Below are positions 1 to 9,623 of a stretch of DNA of 58,663 nt, in pieces. The stretch is from Tissierellales bacterium (GTDB lineage Bacteria > Bacillota > Clostridia > Tissierellales > JAOAQY01), in NCBI GenBank assembly GCA_025210965.1, contig JAOAQY010000197.1, positions 1 to 58,663 of the forward strand. The letters run 5' to 3'. Position numbers and translations under genes: made by a program. The stretch's first letter is position 1; the number at the start of each line of letters is the position of its first letter. A model generated the notes under the pieces. The model saw only the letters and a list, made by a program, of their open reading frames with translations, did no database searches and was not told the origin of the DNA.

Positions 1-1806
1 ATTGTGTATATTTGGTCTCGATTCTGGATCTATGTCTTTAGCTTTCATGTAGCTCTCTATTGCTTTTATGAATTCTGCTCCGTATTTTTTGACCTTTGAT
101 TCGCCGACTCCTTTTATATCTATTAGTTCTCTATCGTTTAGGGGCATGTATGTGCTCATGTCTGATAGTGTGCTATCTGCAAATATGATATATGGAGGGA
201 CTTTTTCTCTTTGTGATATTTCTTTACGAAGGTCTTTTAGTATAGTAAATAGCTCGCTGTCTTTTTCTGATTTTGGAGCTAGTTTGTGCATTTTTCTCAT
301 AACTGTTTCTTTGCCTTTTAAAACTGCTATTGCTCTTGGTTTTAGTCTCACAACAGGGTATTGATTACCTTCTAGTTCTAGGTATTCATCTGCTATGAGT
401 CCATTCATCATGGCTTTGATTTCTTTTGCCGCGTATTCTTCCATGATACCATAGGTGGAGAGTTCTTGGAAGTTTTGTGATAAAACTTTTTGGTTTTTTG
501 ACCCTTTTAGTACATCTGCTACCATTGTCGTTCCAAATCTTTGATCCATTCTATATATGCATGAAAATATCTTCTGTGCCTCTAATGTCATGTCTGTGAG
601 TTCACTATCGTCTTTGCAATTGCTACAATAGTCACATGTTTCATCTTCGTATTCTTCGCCAAAGTAGTTTAGTATATATTCTCTAAGACATTTAGATGTG
701 TGGCAGTAGTCTGCCATAGTTTGAAGTTTTTCATATAGTATGTTTTGTCTATCCTGTGATGCTATACTCTGTTCTATGATGAATTTTTGTATCATTATGT
801 CCTGTGGTGAGAATATGAGTATGCATTCGCTTGGCTCGCCATCTCTACCAGCACGTCCTGCCTCTTGATAGTAGGCTTCCATGTTTTGAGGTAGGTTGTG
901 GTGAATTACGTAGCGCACGTTTGATTTGTCTATACCCATACCAAATGCATTTGTCGCGACTATGATTTTTATATCATCGTATATGAATGCTTCTTGAGTT
1001 TCTTTTCTCTCTTCATCTGTTAGCCCTGCGTGGTATCTTCCCACATCATAGCCTTTTTTCATGAGAAGGTCGTATGTTGCATCTACTTCTTTTCTCGTAG
1101 CACAGTATATGATCCCTACGTCTTCTCTATGCGAAGATACGTAATCTAGTATTACGTCTTTTTTGTTTCTGCCCTTTACAACTGATAGGTAGAGGTTTTC
1201 TCTGTCAAATCCTGTGATCACTACTTTAGGATCATTTAGATTCAGTAGTTTTAGTATGTCTAGTTTTACGCTCTCTGTGGCTGTAGCTGTAAATGCTGCT
1301 ACTATCGGTCTTTTGTCCATCTCTGCTATAAGAGGTGCTATGGATGCATAGCTAGGTCTGAAATCGTGTCCCCACTGCGATACACAGTGTGCTTCGTCTA
1401 TGGCTATCATTGATATATTTATGTGACTCATCATCTGTCTGAAATCTGGAGCGACTAGCCTCTCTGGAGCTATGTATAGGAGTTTGTACTCTCCGCTCTG
1501 TAGCATGTATAGTCTCTCGTCTATTTCATCATAGCTGAGTGTGCTGTTTATATATGTTGCGTTTATGCCGGCTTCATTTAGCGCATCTACCTGGTCTTTC
1601 ATGAGTGATATAAGAGGCGATATGACTATGGTTATCCCATCGTATATCATAGCTGGTAGTTGATAGCACAGTGATTTACCAGCTCCTGTTGGCATTATCG
1701 CTAATGTGTCTCGCTCGTTTATGAGGCTCTCTATGGTCTCTTCTTGTCCTTTTCGAAATTCTGAGTATCCGTAGTGTTTTTTTAGTAGTTTTTTTACTCT
1801 ATCCAT
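1..1806 (-). CDS. recQ: ATP-dependent DNA helicase RecQ (3' end beyond window)
   Basis: SF2 helicase that unwinds DNA 3' to 5' in recombination and fork repair. Reading from the ATG at 1806, which follows an AGGTGG ribosome binding site, the protein has Walker A PTGAGKS at residues 39-45, a DEAH-type box (AIDEAHC), the helicase C-terminal domain with the QEAGRAGRDGE motif, a four-cysteine zinc site near residues 375-400 and an HRDC domain at the end of the visible part. The window edge cuts the gene after about 602 codons, so the stop codon is not seen. It lies downstream of the RsbW-like gene but behind a terminator, so it probably has its own expression. Identification is secure. Confidence 0.95.
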   Translation of the reverse strand, partial: MDRVKKLLKKHYGYSEFRKGQEETIESLINERDTLAIMPTGAGKSLCYQLPAMIYDGITIVISPLISLMKDQVDALNEAGINATYINSTLSYDEIDERLYMLQSGEYKLLYIAPERLVAPDFRQMMSHINISMIAIDEAHCVSQWGHDFRPSYASIAPLIAEMDKRPIVAAFTATATESVKLDILKLLNLNDPKVVITGFDRENLYLSVVKGRNKKDVILDYVSSHREDVGIIYCATRKEVDATYDLLMKKGYDVGRYHAGLTDEERKETQEAFIYDDIKIIVATNAFGMGIDKSNVRYVIHHNLPQNMEAYYQEAGRAGRDGEPSECILIFSPQDIMIQKFIIEQSIASQDRQNILYEKLQTMADYCHTSKCLREYILNYFGEEYEDETCDYCSNCKDDSELTDMTLEAQKIFSCIYRMDQRFGTTMVADVLKGSKNQKVLSQNFQELSTYGIMEEYAAKEIKAMMNGLIADEYLELEGNQYPVVRLKPRAIAVLKGKETVMRKMHKLAPKSEKDSELFTILKDLRKEISQREKVPPYIIFADSTLSDMSTYMPLNDRELIDIKGVGESKVKKYGAEFIKAIESYMKAKDIDPESRPNIHN

Positions 1807-1838
1807 GTTTACTTGCCCCACCTTTTTTTCATCGCTCT

Positions 1839-1867
1839 AAAAAAGACTCTTAGGCTAAGAGTCTCTT
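1839..1867 (-). terminator. Intrinsic terminator after the RsbW-like gene
   Basis: An 8-bp stem (GACTCTTA/TAAGAGTC, 1844-1862) is followed on the minus strand by a U-run from 1839-1843. It separates the ATPase gene from recQ. Confidence 0.85.
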
Positions 1868-2269
1868 TTAATCGTTCTCTACATATTTTATTGAAGTAAT
1901 GGTGTTTTTGTCAATATGCAATTCGTCACTTAGACCATCTACTAAGCAAAGTCCTCGTCCATTAGATTCGAGGCTGTAAGGGTCGTAGTCTTCACAATTG
2001 TAGTCAAATCCATCGCCCTCATCTTTGACTTTTATCATTATATTGTCATCATTTATCTCTATGGACACTTCGACTTTTTTCTCTATATCTTCGCTATTGC
2101 CATGTTTGATTCCATTGCATATTAGCTCATCTAATATTAATTTTGTATCGAAAAAAAGATTGTCATCCTTGATTTGTTGCTTCATACTTGTGAAGATATG
2201 CTCTAGCTCATTTCTGATTTTCAAGAAGTCACTACTCAATACTTTTTTTAAACTCCAACTCAATTCCAT
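1868..2269 (-). CDS. RsbW/SpoIIAB-like serine-kinase-type ATPase
   Basis: A stand-alone GHKL (HATPase_c) protein of 133 residues. It shows an N box (DELICNGIKHG), a G1 box (DEGDGFD) and a G2-like box (GRGLCLVDGL), the layout of anti-sigma factor kinases such as RsbW and SpoIIAB. I place the start at the ATG at 2269, behind AAAAGGAC, rather than the upstream ATG at 2287, which has no ribosome binding site. No anti-anti-sigma (STAS) or sigma gene sits beside it, unlike the classic rsb and spoIIA operons, so its partner is unknown. It could also be the kinase half of a PP2C-type signalling pair encoded elsewhere. Confidence 0.8.
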   Translation of the reverse strand: MELSWSLKKVLSSDFLKIRNELEHIFTSMKQQIKDDNLFFDTKLILDELICNGIKHGNSEDIEKKVEVSIEINDDNIMIKVKDEGDGFDYNCEDYDPYSLESNGRGLCLVDGLSDELHIDKNTITSIKYVEND

Positions 2270-2598
2270 CACGTCCGTCCTTTTCATTTACATTGTTAAC
2301 TAACTAGCCTCACCTATTATTTACCCAGCTCTTTGGGTTTTAAAAATTTTTTATGTATGTTTTATATGTGTTTTTTATGTATTTTTTGTAATCTTTGTAC
2401 AGGTGAAACCCTTTACCAATGCCTTTATAATTATATCAAAATAAATATTAAAATAAAACCGATTTTCATAAACTTGATTGTCTTATTTTTCACAAAAAAC
2501 GCTATTAGCGAATTTTCAATTGATTAGTTTATTAAATTTTCATAAAAATAGACAGTACTGTTTACACAGTACTGTCTATTTACAAAAATACATAAATT
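2270..2598. other. AT-rich intergenic region
   Basis: This gap between engB and the ATPase gene holds the engB terminator at 2543-2580 and, on the minus strand, a TATAAT-like -10 at 2430-2435 that could drive the ATPase gene, though I see no convincing -35. The part at 2340-2400 is a T-rich low-complexity stretch with repeated TTTTTATGTAT-like words. I see no gene in it. Confidence 0.5.
2543..2580 (-). terminator. Intrinsic terminator after engB
   Basis: A perfect 15-bp stem (2547-2561 with 2566-2580, loop TTAC) is followed on the minus strand by a run of U residues. It closes the tig-clpP-clpX-lon-engB cluster. Confidence 0.92.
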
Positions 2599-3234
2599 CT
2601 ATTTTGAAGTGTTTTCTTCTCGTATATATCCTTCAAGATCTACATCTTCTTCTATCAATATGCCTTCTATGGTTCTCCATATTTTGTCAATATTCATTTT
2701 CTTAGTAGCTGAAAATGGAATAACTAGTTTTTTGTCTTCTATTCCAAGTGCTTCACAAATTCTCTTTACAGCTTTGAATCTGTCATTACCTGAAATTTTA
2801 TCCGCTTTAGTCGCTATTACATATCCTGCAAATCCGTTGTCCACCATCCAGTGGTACATCATGGCATCGTGCTCGTTTGGCTTGTGTCTGATATCCACTA
2901 GCAAGAACATTTCTTTCATGGTGTCTCTAGATTCTAGATATGTGTTTATCATCTTACCCCAGCGCACTCTATCTGCTTTAGATACTCTAGCATATCCATA
3001 TCCAGGAAGGTCTACAAATCTAAACAAGTCGTTGATGTTGTAAAAGTTTAAAGTCTGTGTCTTTCCTGGCTGTCCACTCGTTCTAGCTAGATTTTTTCTA
3101 TTTATCAGAGTGTTTATAAGTGATGATTTACCTACGTTTGAACGTCCTGCCAGCGCTATTTCAACTGGTCCTGCTTCAGGATATTGATCTGGACGTGCAG
3201 CTGTAATCAGAATTTCTGATTTTTTTATTATCAT
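2599..3234 (-). CDS. engB: Ribosome biogenesis GTPase EngB (YsxC/YihA)
   Basis: TRAFAC-class GTPase needed for assembly of the large ribosomal subunit. G1 is GRSNVGKS (30-37), G3 is DLPGYG (75-80), G4 is TKADK (142-146), and the SAT motif of G5 follows near 175. The length of 211 residues is close to family size. The start lies only 3 nt after the lon stop, so the two are cotranscribed, as in the Bacillus lonA-ysxC arrangement. Confidence 0.97.
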   Translation of the reverse strand: MIIKKSEILITAARPDQYPEAGPVEIALAGRSNVGKSSLINTLINRKNLARTSGQPGKTQTLNFYNINDLFRFVDLPGYGYARVSKADRVRWGKMINTYLESRDTMKEMFLLVDIRHKPNEHDAMMYHWMVDNGFAGYVIATKADKISGNDRFKAVKRICEALGIEDKKLVIPFSATKKMNIDKIWRTIEGILIEEDVDLEGYIREENTSK

Positions 3235-3237
3235 TTT

Positions 3238-5628
3238 TTACTGCTCCTTCTTCTTGGTAGTCTTCTTGCGAGTACTTACCTTCTTCTTAGTCGGCATTTT
3301 CTCAAGTGCGTGTTCTAGTACTTCTTGAACATTTTCTACAAATACGAATTCCAATGCCTTTTTAACTTTCTCTGGCACTTCTTCCATATCTTTTTTGTTC
3401 TCCATTGGCACTAGTACTTTTTTCATGCCTGCTCTATGTGCTGCGATACTCTTTTCCTTAAGTCCACCTATTGGAAGTACTTTACCTCTAAGTGTAACCT
3501 CACCTGTCATTGCTACATCTGCTCTCACTGGTATTTTTGTAAGTGCTGATGTAACTGCTGTAACCATTGTTACACCTGCAGATGGGCCATCCTTTGGAGT
3601 AGCTCCTTCTGGTATGTGGATGTGGATATCTGTATCTTCGTTGAATTTCTCATTTATTCCAAAGTCGATTGATCTAGATCTGATATAAGATATACCAATC
3701 ATAGCAGATTCTTTCATTACATCTCCAAGTTTTCCTGTGAGCTGTACTTTGCCTTTACCTGGCATTAGGTTTACCTCTATACTTAGAGTAACTCCACCTA
3801 CTGCTGTCCACGCAAGTCCTGTAACTATACCGACTTCACTCTCTTTGTTAACCATCTCTGGAGAGTATTTTCTGACACCTAGGTATTTTTCTAAGTTTCC
3901 TGCATTTATTCTCACACTCTTCACCTTGTCTTCAACGATTTTTTTCGCTGCTTTACGGCAAAGTGTTCCTATAGTTCTATCAAGTCTTCTAACTCCAGCT
4001 TCTCTAGTGTAGCCTGATATAGCTTCTTTGAGTGTATTGTCTGATATCTTGACATCATATGGCTCTAATCCATGTTCTTTGATCTGTTTTGGCACTAAGT
4101 ATCTCTTAGCTATCTGGAATTTTTCATCCTCAGTGTAGCTAGATACTTGAATAAGTTCCATACGGTCAAGTAATGGACCTGGTATAGTCGATGTAGTGTT
4201 AGCTGTAGTTATAAACATAACTTTCGAAAGATCAAATGGTACTTCAAGGAAATGATCTGTAAATGTGTTGTTCTGCTCTGGATCTAATACTTCTAGTAGT
4301 GCAGATGCTGGATCTCCTTTAAAGTCGCTATTTAGTTTGTCTATCTCATCTAACAAGAATACTGGGTTTTTCACTCCAACTTTCTTCATGTTTGATACGA
4401 TTCTACCTGGAATAGCTCCTACATAAGTACGTCTATGTCCTCTGATTTCAGCTTCATCTCTCATACCACCAAGTGACATTCTGACAAATTCTCTCTTCAA
4501 TGATCTAGCTATAGATCTAGCTATAGAAGTTTTACCAACTCCTGGAGGTCCTACTAGACAAAGTATAGGCGCTTTCATATCTTTCGCTATAGATCTGATT
4601 GCCAAGTACTCTAGTATTCTCTCTTTTACATCTTTAAGTCCGTAGTGATCTTCATCTAGTATCTGTCTAGATCTCTTCAAATCAGTACTGTCTTTACTCA
4701 TCTTGCCCCATGGAAGTTCTACTAACCACTCCACATAGTTTCTGATAACGCCAGTTTCTGCCGATGATGGAGATAGATGTCTAAGTCGTCCTACCTCTTT
4801 TTTGGCTTTCTCTTTGACGTCTTTTGGCATTTTAGATTTCTTAATCTTAGCCAAGTATTCTTCTACTTCGTTGTCTATGCTCATTTCTTCGCCAAGTTCT
4901 TTTTGAATAGCTTTCATCTGTTCTTTTAGATAGTATTCTTTCTGAACTTTGTTGATTTGAGTTTTTACCTTGTTGTTTATTTCTTCCTCTATTTGAATTA
5001 CTTCAAGTTCTTCTCTAAGTATAAAGTTCAACTTTTCAAGTCTTTCAAATGGGTCGAATGCTTCTAGTATCGTTTGCTTGCTCTCTGGCTTCAAGTAGAT
5101 GTAAGAAGCTATTACGTCTGCAAGTCTCTCGGGGTCTTCGATTTCTTCCACTGTGAGAAGTACATCTGTAGTTATTTTGTTAGATGCAGTAACATAGTCT
5201 TCAAATGTTTCCATCACCATTCTCATCATGGCTTCCATCTCTGAGCCTGGCTCATCTGGTGCATCTAGCTCTATTTCATCTACTATTACATTGAAATAGT
5301 CGTCCTCGCTAAGCACTTCTTGTATCTCGGCACGCTTAAGTCCTTCTACTAATACTCTAAGTGTGTCTCCTGGAAGTCTGAGCATTTGCTTCACCTTACA
5401 AATCGTTCCAACTTCATAAAAATCATTCTTAGTCGGATTTTCCATTCTAGTTTCTTTTTGTGATGTCAAAAAGATAAGTGAATCCGTCATCATAGCCTGC
5501 TCTATAGCAGCTGTCGATTTTTCTCTACCTACATCAAAATGTATAACCATGTATGGAAAAATTGAAAGTCCTCTAAGTGGAATCAACGGAATCTCTCTTC
5601 TTGTACGTTCTATTTTATAGCTTTCCAT
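3238..5628 (-). CDS. lon: ATP-dependent Lon protease (LonA type)
   Basis: Cytosolic AAA+ serine protease that degrades misfolded and regulatory proteins. It has the N-terminal LON domain (about 10-205), a coiled-coil linker, the AAA+ module with Walker A GPPGVGKT (360-367) and Walker B VFLLDEID, and the protease domain with the Ser683-Lys726 dyad (in DGPSAG and GLKEKS). The start follows AAAAGGAGGCGG at a good distance. The last 20 or so residues form a Lys/Thr-rich tail (KKK, RKK, TKKK) that goes beyond the usual LonA end. It has its own sigma-A-like promoter at 5698-5727 downstream of the clpX terminator. Confidence 0.97.
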   Translation of the reverse strand: MESYKIERTRREIPLIPLRGLSIFPYMVIHFDVGREKSTAAIEQAMMTDSLIFLTSQKETRMENPTKNDFYEVGTICKVKQMLRLPGDTLRVLVEGLKRAEIQEVLSEDDYFNVIVDEIELDAPDEPGSEMEAMMRMVMETFEDYVTASNKITTDVLLTVEEIEDPERLADVIASYIYLKPESKQTILEAFDPFERLEKLNFILREELEVIQIEEEINNKVKTQINKVQKEYYLKEQMKAIQKELGEEMSIDNEVEEYLAKIKKSKMPKDVKEKAKKEVGRLRHLSPSSAETGVIRNYVEWLVELPWGKMSKDSTDLKRSRQILDEDHYGLKDVKERILEYLAIRSIAKDMKAPILCLVGPPGVGKTSIARSIARSLKREFVRMSLGGMRDEAEIRGHRRTYVGAIPGRIVSNMKKVGVKNPVFLLDEIDKLNSDFKGDPASALLEVLDPEQNNTFTDHFLEVPFDLSKVMFITTANTTSTIPGPLLDRMELIQVSSYTEDEKFQIAKRYLVPKQIKEHGLEPYDVKISDNTLKEAISGYTREAGVRRLDRTIGTLCRKAAKKIVEDKVKSVRINAGNLEKYLGVRKYSPEMVNKESEVGIVTGLAWTAVGGVTLSIEVNLMPGKGKVQLTGKLGDVMKESAMIGISYIRSRSIDFGINEKFNEDTDIHIHIPEGATPKDGPSAGVTMVTAVTSALTKIPVRADVAMTGEVTLRGKVLPIGGLKEKSIAAHRAGMKKVLVPMENKKDMEEVPEKVKKALEFVFVENVQEVLEHALEKMPTKKKVSTRKKTTKKKEQ

Positions 5629-5697
5629 TATTTCCGCCTCCTTTTCATTGGGTCTATTTTATGGTATAAGCTTTTTGTTTTATTTTTTGTCTTCTAT

Positions 5698-5727
5698 ATA
5701 TTACCCTAAATTTTGTAATTTAGTCAA
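5698..5727 (-). promoter_or_regulatory. Sigma-A-type promoter of lon
   Basis: On the minus strand TTGACT (5722-5727) and TAATAT (5698-5703) are separated by 18 nt, about 70 nt upstream of the lon start. No clear CtsR or CIRCE operator is visible beside it. Confidence 0.7.
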
Positions 5728-5757
5728 TCAATTTAAAGGGTTATTTTCCATTATAAC

Positions 5758-5783
5758 GAAAAAAGCCCACTCATCGGTGGGCA
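5758..5783 (-). terminator. Intrinsic terminator after clpX
   Basis: Stem GCCCAC/GTGGGC (5765-5782) followed by a U-run on the minus strand. It separates clpX from lon and explains why lon has its own promoter. Confidence 0.88.
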
Positions 5784-5789
5784 CTTTTT

Positions 5790-7061
5790 TTACGATGCTG
5801 ATTCTTCTTTTTCTAAAGCTAGTCTTTTGTGACCCTCTTTTAATAGAAGTGTCGGTTCGCGTTTTTCAGTAACAGATTGCTCTGTGATGATGCATTTTTC
5901 TACATCTTCTCTAGATGGGATTTCGTACATAACTTCTGTCATTACGTCTTCTAGTATCCCCCTTAGACCACGAGCACCGGTTTTTCTCTCTATGGCCTTC
6001 TTAGCAACTGCTTTTAATGCTTCTTCTTCAAACTCAAGCTCTACATGATCCATTTTAAATAGTTCTTTGTATTGCTTAACTAGAGCGTTCTTTGGCTCTG
6101 TAAGTATTTGAAGAAGTATTTCTTCGTCTAGTGGACTAAGTGTTACTAGTACTGGAAGTCTACCAGCAAGTTCTGGTATGATTCCATACTTCAATAAGTC
6201 CTCTGGTTGAAGCTGTGCAAGTAGTGCTTTTTCATCAAATTGTGACTGGCTAACTAGATCAGCTCCAAATCCCATAGATGTTTTTCCTACTCTTTTTTGA
6301 ACGATTTTGTCAAGACCTGCAAATGCTCCACCCACTATGAACAAAATGTTTTTAGTGTTTACCTGTAAAAATTCTTGGTGTGGATGCTTTCTACCACCTT
6401 GTGGTGGCACGCTAGCTACAGTTCCCTCTATAATTTTAAGAAGTGCTTGCTGAACACCTTCACCACTTACGTCTCTAGTGATAGATGGGTTTTCAGATTT
6501 TCTAGCAATCTTGTCAATCTCGTCTATATATATGATTCCCTTCTCTGCTTTCTCCATGTCGTAGTCTGCAGCTTGAATGAGTTTCAATAATACGTTTTCT
6601 ACGTCTTCACCAACATAACCTGCTTCTGTAAGTGATGTAGCATCTGCTATAGCAAATGGCACATTCAATATCTTCGCTAGTGTTTGTGCTAAAAGTGTTT
6701 TACCTGAACCTGTAGGTCCTACTAAGCAGATATTACTCTTTTGAAGTTCTACATCTTCCGATACGTTGTTTGTTTTGATTCGCTTGTAGTGGTTGTAAAC
6801 CGCTACGGCAAGGGATCTTTTCGCTCGATCTTGACCTATGACATATTGATCTAGGATCTCTTTGATCTGAGCTGGCTTCAATAATTCCTCTATTTCAAAA
6901 CTGTCGCGTTCGATTTCGAATTCTTCCTCGATGATTTCCTGACACAATGTCACACACTCATCGCAAATGTAGACATTTGGGCCTGCGATCAATCTTCTAA
7001 CTTGATCTTGTGTTTTTCCACAAAATGAGCAACGCAATTGTTTCTCTTCATATTTTGACAT
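5790..7061 (-). CDS. clpX: ClpXP unfoldase subunit ClpX
   Basis: AAA+ unfoldase that recognises substrates and feeds them to ClpP. The N-terminal zinc-binding domain has C11, C14, C33 and C36. Walker A is GPTGSGKT (115-122), Walker [10 protein letters not shown] (176-184), and the pore loop GYVG is at 148-151. The length of 423 residues is typical. It lies 60 nt downstream of clpP on the same strand, so unfoldase and protease are probably made from one message. Confidence 0.97.
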   Translation of the reverse strand: MSKYEEKQLRCSFCGKTQDQVRRLIAGPNVYICDECVTLCQEIIEEEFEIERDSFEIEELLKPAQIKEILDQYVIGQDRAKRSLAVAVYNHYKRIKTNNVSEDVELQKSNICLVGPTGSGKTLLAQTLAKILNVPFAIADATSLTEAGYVGEDVENVLLKLIQAADYDMEKAEKGIIYIDEIDKIARKSENPSITRDVSGEGVQQALLKIIEGTVASVPPQGGRKHPHQEFLQVNTKNILFIVGGAFAGLDKIVQKRVGKTSMGFGADLVSQSQFDEKALLAQLQPEDLLKYGIIPELAGRLPVLVTLSPLDEEILLQILTEPKNALVKQYKELFKMDHVELEFEEEALKAVAKKAIERKTGARGLRGILEDVMTEVMYEIPSREDVEKCIITEQSVTEKREPTLLLKEGHKRLALEKEESAS

Positions 7062-7121
7062 AGTTACATCTCCTATCTAAGATCTCCATACCGTCTTGTT
7101 TCAAAGTCTTACAAAAGATCT

Positions 7122-7706
7122 CTAATCTCTATACGAAATCACTTCGTCAACTAAGCCATAATCTTTGGCTTCGTCTGCTGACATAAAGTTATCACGTTCT
7201 GTATCTTGCGTAACTTTCTCAACAGTTTGACCAGTTCTCTCTGCTAATATCTCGTTTAATTTTTTCTTAGTCTTCAAGATTCGCTCAGTATATATGTGCA
7301 TATCTGTAGCCTTACCTTGAATACCACCTGCTGGTTGATGGATCATGATTTCTGAGTTTGGTAATGCAAATCTCTTTTTGTTAGCTCCTGCAGCTAATAA
7401 AAATGCACCCATACTAGCAGCCAAACCTATACATATAGTCGAAACCTTTGGTTTGATATATTGCATAGTATCGTAAATCGCCATACCAGCGGTAATTGAT
7501 CCGCCAGGGCTGTTGATATACATTTGAATTTCCTTGTCTGGATCTTCTGCTTCCAAGAATAAAAGCTGTGCTGTAACAACGCTTGCTAATTCATCGTTTA
7601 CCTCTCCGTTTAAAAAGATGATTCTCTCTTTTAAAAGTCTAGAATAGATATCGTATGATCTCTCGCCTCTTCCTGTATTTTCTACTACATAAGGTATTAA
7701 TGGCAT
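7122..7706 (-). CDS. clpP: ATP-dependent Clp protease proteolytic subunit ClpP
   Basis: Serine peptidase that forms the tetradecameric chamber of ClpXP. Counting from the ATG at 7706, the catalytic triad falls at Ser98 (GLAASMG), His123 (MIHQPAGG) and Asp172, matching family numbering. I chose this ATG over the GTG at 7715 because the GGAGG ribosome binding site overlaps that codon (7715-7719) and the protein then begins MPLIPYVVE, as other ClpP proteins do. It lies between tig and clpX. Confidence 0.97.
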   Translation of the reverse strand: MPLIPYVVENTGRGERSYDIYSRLLKERIIFLNGEVNDELASVVTAQLLFLEAEDPDKEIQMYINSPGGSITAGMAIYDTMQYIKPKVSTICIGLAASMGAFLLAAGANKKRFALPNSEIMIHQPAGGIQGKATDMHIYTERILKTKKKLNEILAERTGQTVEKVTQDTERDNFMSADEAKDYGLVDEVISYRD

Positions 7707-7738
7707 ATATTCCACCTCCGCTAGGTTTATAGTATGAA

Positions 7739-7765
7739 ACGCCTACCCCTCTTCTGAGGTAGGCG
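7739..7765 (-). terminator. Weak hairpin between tig and clpP
   Basis: A GC-rich imperfect stem (GCCTACC..CTC/GAGGTAGGC, 7741-7764) lies between the two genes. On the minus strand it is followed only by GUUUCAU, so it may be a partial terminator or an mRNA-processing or stabilising hairpin. Confidence 0.5.
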
Positions 7766-7785
7766 ATTATGTGTTTTTGTCTAAA

Positions 7786-9066
7786 TTATTTTACGTTTGC
7801 TGCTATGAAGTCTATTGTTTTTCTCTTAACTGCTCCAGCTCTGATGTATTCTACATCGCCGTCTTTTAAGTCTTTCTTTAAGTCTTCAACGCTTCTGTTG
7901 TAACGCTCTGCCATCTTAGTGTATTCTTCTTCTAACTCATCGTCAGATACTTCGATGCTTTCTGCTTTACCGATAGCTTCTAATACCAATTCGCCTCTAA
8001 CCATTTTCTCAGCGTTTGGTCTCATTTGAGCTTTTAAATCTTCTGCTGTAGTGTTTGTAAGCTCGAAGTATTTATCAAGAGTAAGACCTTGGTACATTAA
8101 GCTGTATTGGAAGTTTTGTAATTCAGCATTGATTTGACCATCTACCATTGCTTCTGGCAAGTCGATTTCTGTGTTTTCTACGATTTTGTCAATCAAAGTG
8201 TTTTTGAATTCGTTCTCAGCTGATTCTTGTGCTTGTTTCAATAAGTTAGCTTTGATATCTGCTTTTAATTCTTCTAATGTATCAAACTCACTTACGTCTT
8301 TAGCAAACTCATCATCTAATTCTGGTAATTCTTTTTCTTTGATTTCGTGAATAGTTACTTCGAATTTAGCTTCTTGTCCAGCTAAGTTCTCTGCATGATA
8401 TTCTTCTGGGAATGTAACTTTTACTTCTACATCGTCCCCTACATTTTTACCCACTAATTGCTCTTCGAATCCTGGGATAAATGCGTTTGAACCTAACTCA
8501 AGAGTTTGTCCTTCTGCTGTTCCACCTTCGAATTGCTCTTCTCCTACGAATCCTTTGTAGTCGATAGTTAATGTGTCGCCTTCTTTAGCTGCTCTATCTT
8601 CTACTGTAGTTACTCTAGCGTATTCTTCTCTTTTGTGGCTTAAGTCATGATCTACAGCTTCGTCTGTGATCTCTGGCTCAGTTTTTTCTACTTCTAGACC
8701 TTTGTATTCGCCTAATTTTACTTCTGGCTTTACAGTTACTTCTGCTTCCATTACAACTGGTTGACCTTTTACGATTTCTTCTTTGAAGTCTACTGATGGA
8801 CGATCAACTGGGTCTAATGCTAATTCTTTTACAGCTGCTTCATAAGCTTCTGGTAATACTTCGTTGATTGCATCATCATAGAACACTTCTACTCCGTATC
8901 TTTGTTCGATCAATTTTCTAGGTACTTTACCTTTTCTAAAACCAGAGATATCAAAGTGTTTTCTGTTTTTTAGGTAAGCTTTTTGTACTCCACCTTCAAA
9001 TGTTTCTGATGCGATTTCAAATGTAAATGTTACTTGATTTCCTTCTTTTTTTACTAAAGTTGCCAT
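7786..9066 (-). CDS. tig: Trigger factor
   Basis: Ribosome-bound chaperone and peptidyl-prolyl isomerase that receives nascent chains at the exit tunnel. The ribosome-docking signature GFRKGKVP is at 42-49, an FKBP-type PPIase domain spans about 150-245 and the helical C-terminal domain follows. I set the start at the ATG at 9066: AGGAGG at 9074-9079 stands 7 nt before it and would lie inside the coding region if the upstream ATG at 9090 were used. It is the first gene of the chaperone/protease cluster. Confidence 0.96.
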   Translation of the reverse strand: MATLVKKEGNQVTFTFEIASETFEGGVQKAYLKNRKHFDISGFRKGKVPRKLIEQRYGVEVFYDDAINEVLPEAYEAAVKELALDPVDRPSVDFKEEIVKGQPVVMEAEVTVKPEVKLGEYKGLEVEKTEPEITDEAVDHDLSHKREEYARVTTVEDRAAKEGDTLTIDYKGFVGEEQFEGGTAEGQTLELGSNAFIPGFEEQLVGKNVGDDVEVKVTFPEEYHAENLAGQEAKFEVTIHEIKEKELPELDDEFAKDVSEFDTLEELKADIKANLLKQAQESAENEFKNTLIDKIVENTEIDLPEAMVDGQINAELQNFQYSLMYQGLTLDKYFELTNTTAEDLKAQMRPNAEKMVRGELVLEAIGKAESIEVSDDELEEEYTKMAERYNRSVEDLKKDLKDGDVEYIRAGAVKRKTIDFIAANVK

Positions 9067-9440
9067 GAAATTTCCTCCTAAAACACGCATGTACGTGCAA
9101 TTTCTTTTTCGTTTTTTTCCTTAACTAATATATTATAACACAAGACATGTTTCCCTGTATATGGATAATTTTTGAATGCAATATCATCCATTTTTTAACA
9201 CATCTTTTGAATTTTGACTTTCAAAGTAATCAGTATACTTTTCATCAAAAAAGTTTTTCTCTATTTTTATTTTCAAGTTCCGTATCAAGTGTATTATATA
9301 GATGATTAATACCTATGTCAAGTTTTCAATATATCGTGCTTTATTTCTAATCATTTTTGCCCTTTTTACCTTATTATATTGTAGTATTTGGACATAATTA
9401 TTTCGATTTCTTTATAATTAACAAAATTTTTTTTATTTTT
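9067..9440. other. Upstream region and long leader of tig
   Basis: This gene-free stretch contains the tig promoter and its long untranslated leader. I see no riboswitch I can name and no complete CtsR box; a single GTCAAA half-site is present near 9223-9228. The remainder is T-rich and featureless to the eye. Confidence 0.5.
9293..9321 (-). promoter_or_regulatory. Near-consensus sigma-A promoter of tig-clpP-clpX
   Basis: On the minus strand TTGACA (9316-9321), a 17-nt spacer and TATAAT (9293-9298) match the housekeeping consensus exactly. The implied start near 9286 leaves a leader of about 220 nt before tig. A second TATAAT-like word lies nearer the gene at about 9127-9137, with a poor -35. 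Confidence 0.85.
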
Positions 9441-9478
9441 TTGTTTAAACTTTTTCACAGGTGGTATATAATAATCAA

Positions 9479-9590
9479 CCTCTTAAAATATGATTGAGCA
9501 TTGTTTTTAACAATCTCAGGGATTTTATTCCACCCAAACTCAATTGTACACCCCGAAATTAACAGGATAAGCCATCCTGTTAATTTTTTT
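9479..9590 (+). ncRNA. Candidate small RNA
   Basis: A TATAAT box at 9467-9472 (possible weak -35 TTTAAA at 9444-9449, 17-nt spacing) is followed about 115 nt later by a strong terminator at 9557-9590. Between them there is no plausible ORF, but there is a hairpin at 9496-9517 (GAG-c-ATTGTT/AACAAT-CTC) and a complementary pair ATTGAG (9493-9498) with CTCAAT. The layout of promoter, structured body and terminator suggests an independent RNA of roughly 110 nt. I do not recognise a known family (it does not look like 6S, SRP or tmRNA), and the ends are estimates. Confidence 0.45.
9557..9590 (+). terminator. Intrinsic terminator of the candidate small RNA
   Basis: A perfect 12-bp stem (AATTAACAGGAT/ATCCTGTTAATT) with loop AAGCC is followed by a run of Ts on the plus strand. 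Confidence 0.85.
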
Positions 9591-9623
9591 GCGCTTAGTT
9601 TCTCTTTATAAACACCTAGATAC

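Noticed and set aside
9200-9240. CtsR operator upstream of tig
   Set aside because: Only one GTCAAA half-site is seen; the second heptamer does not match and no CIRCE palindrome exists.
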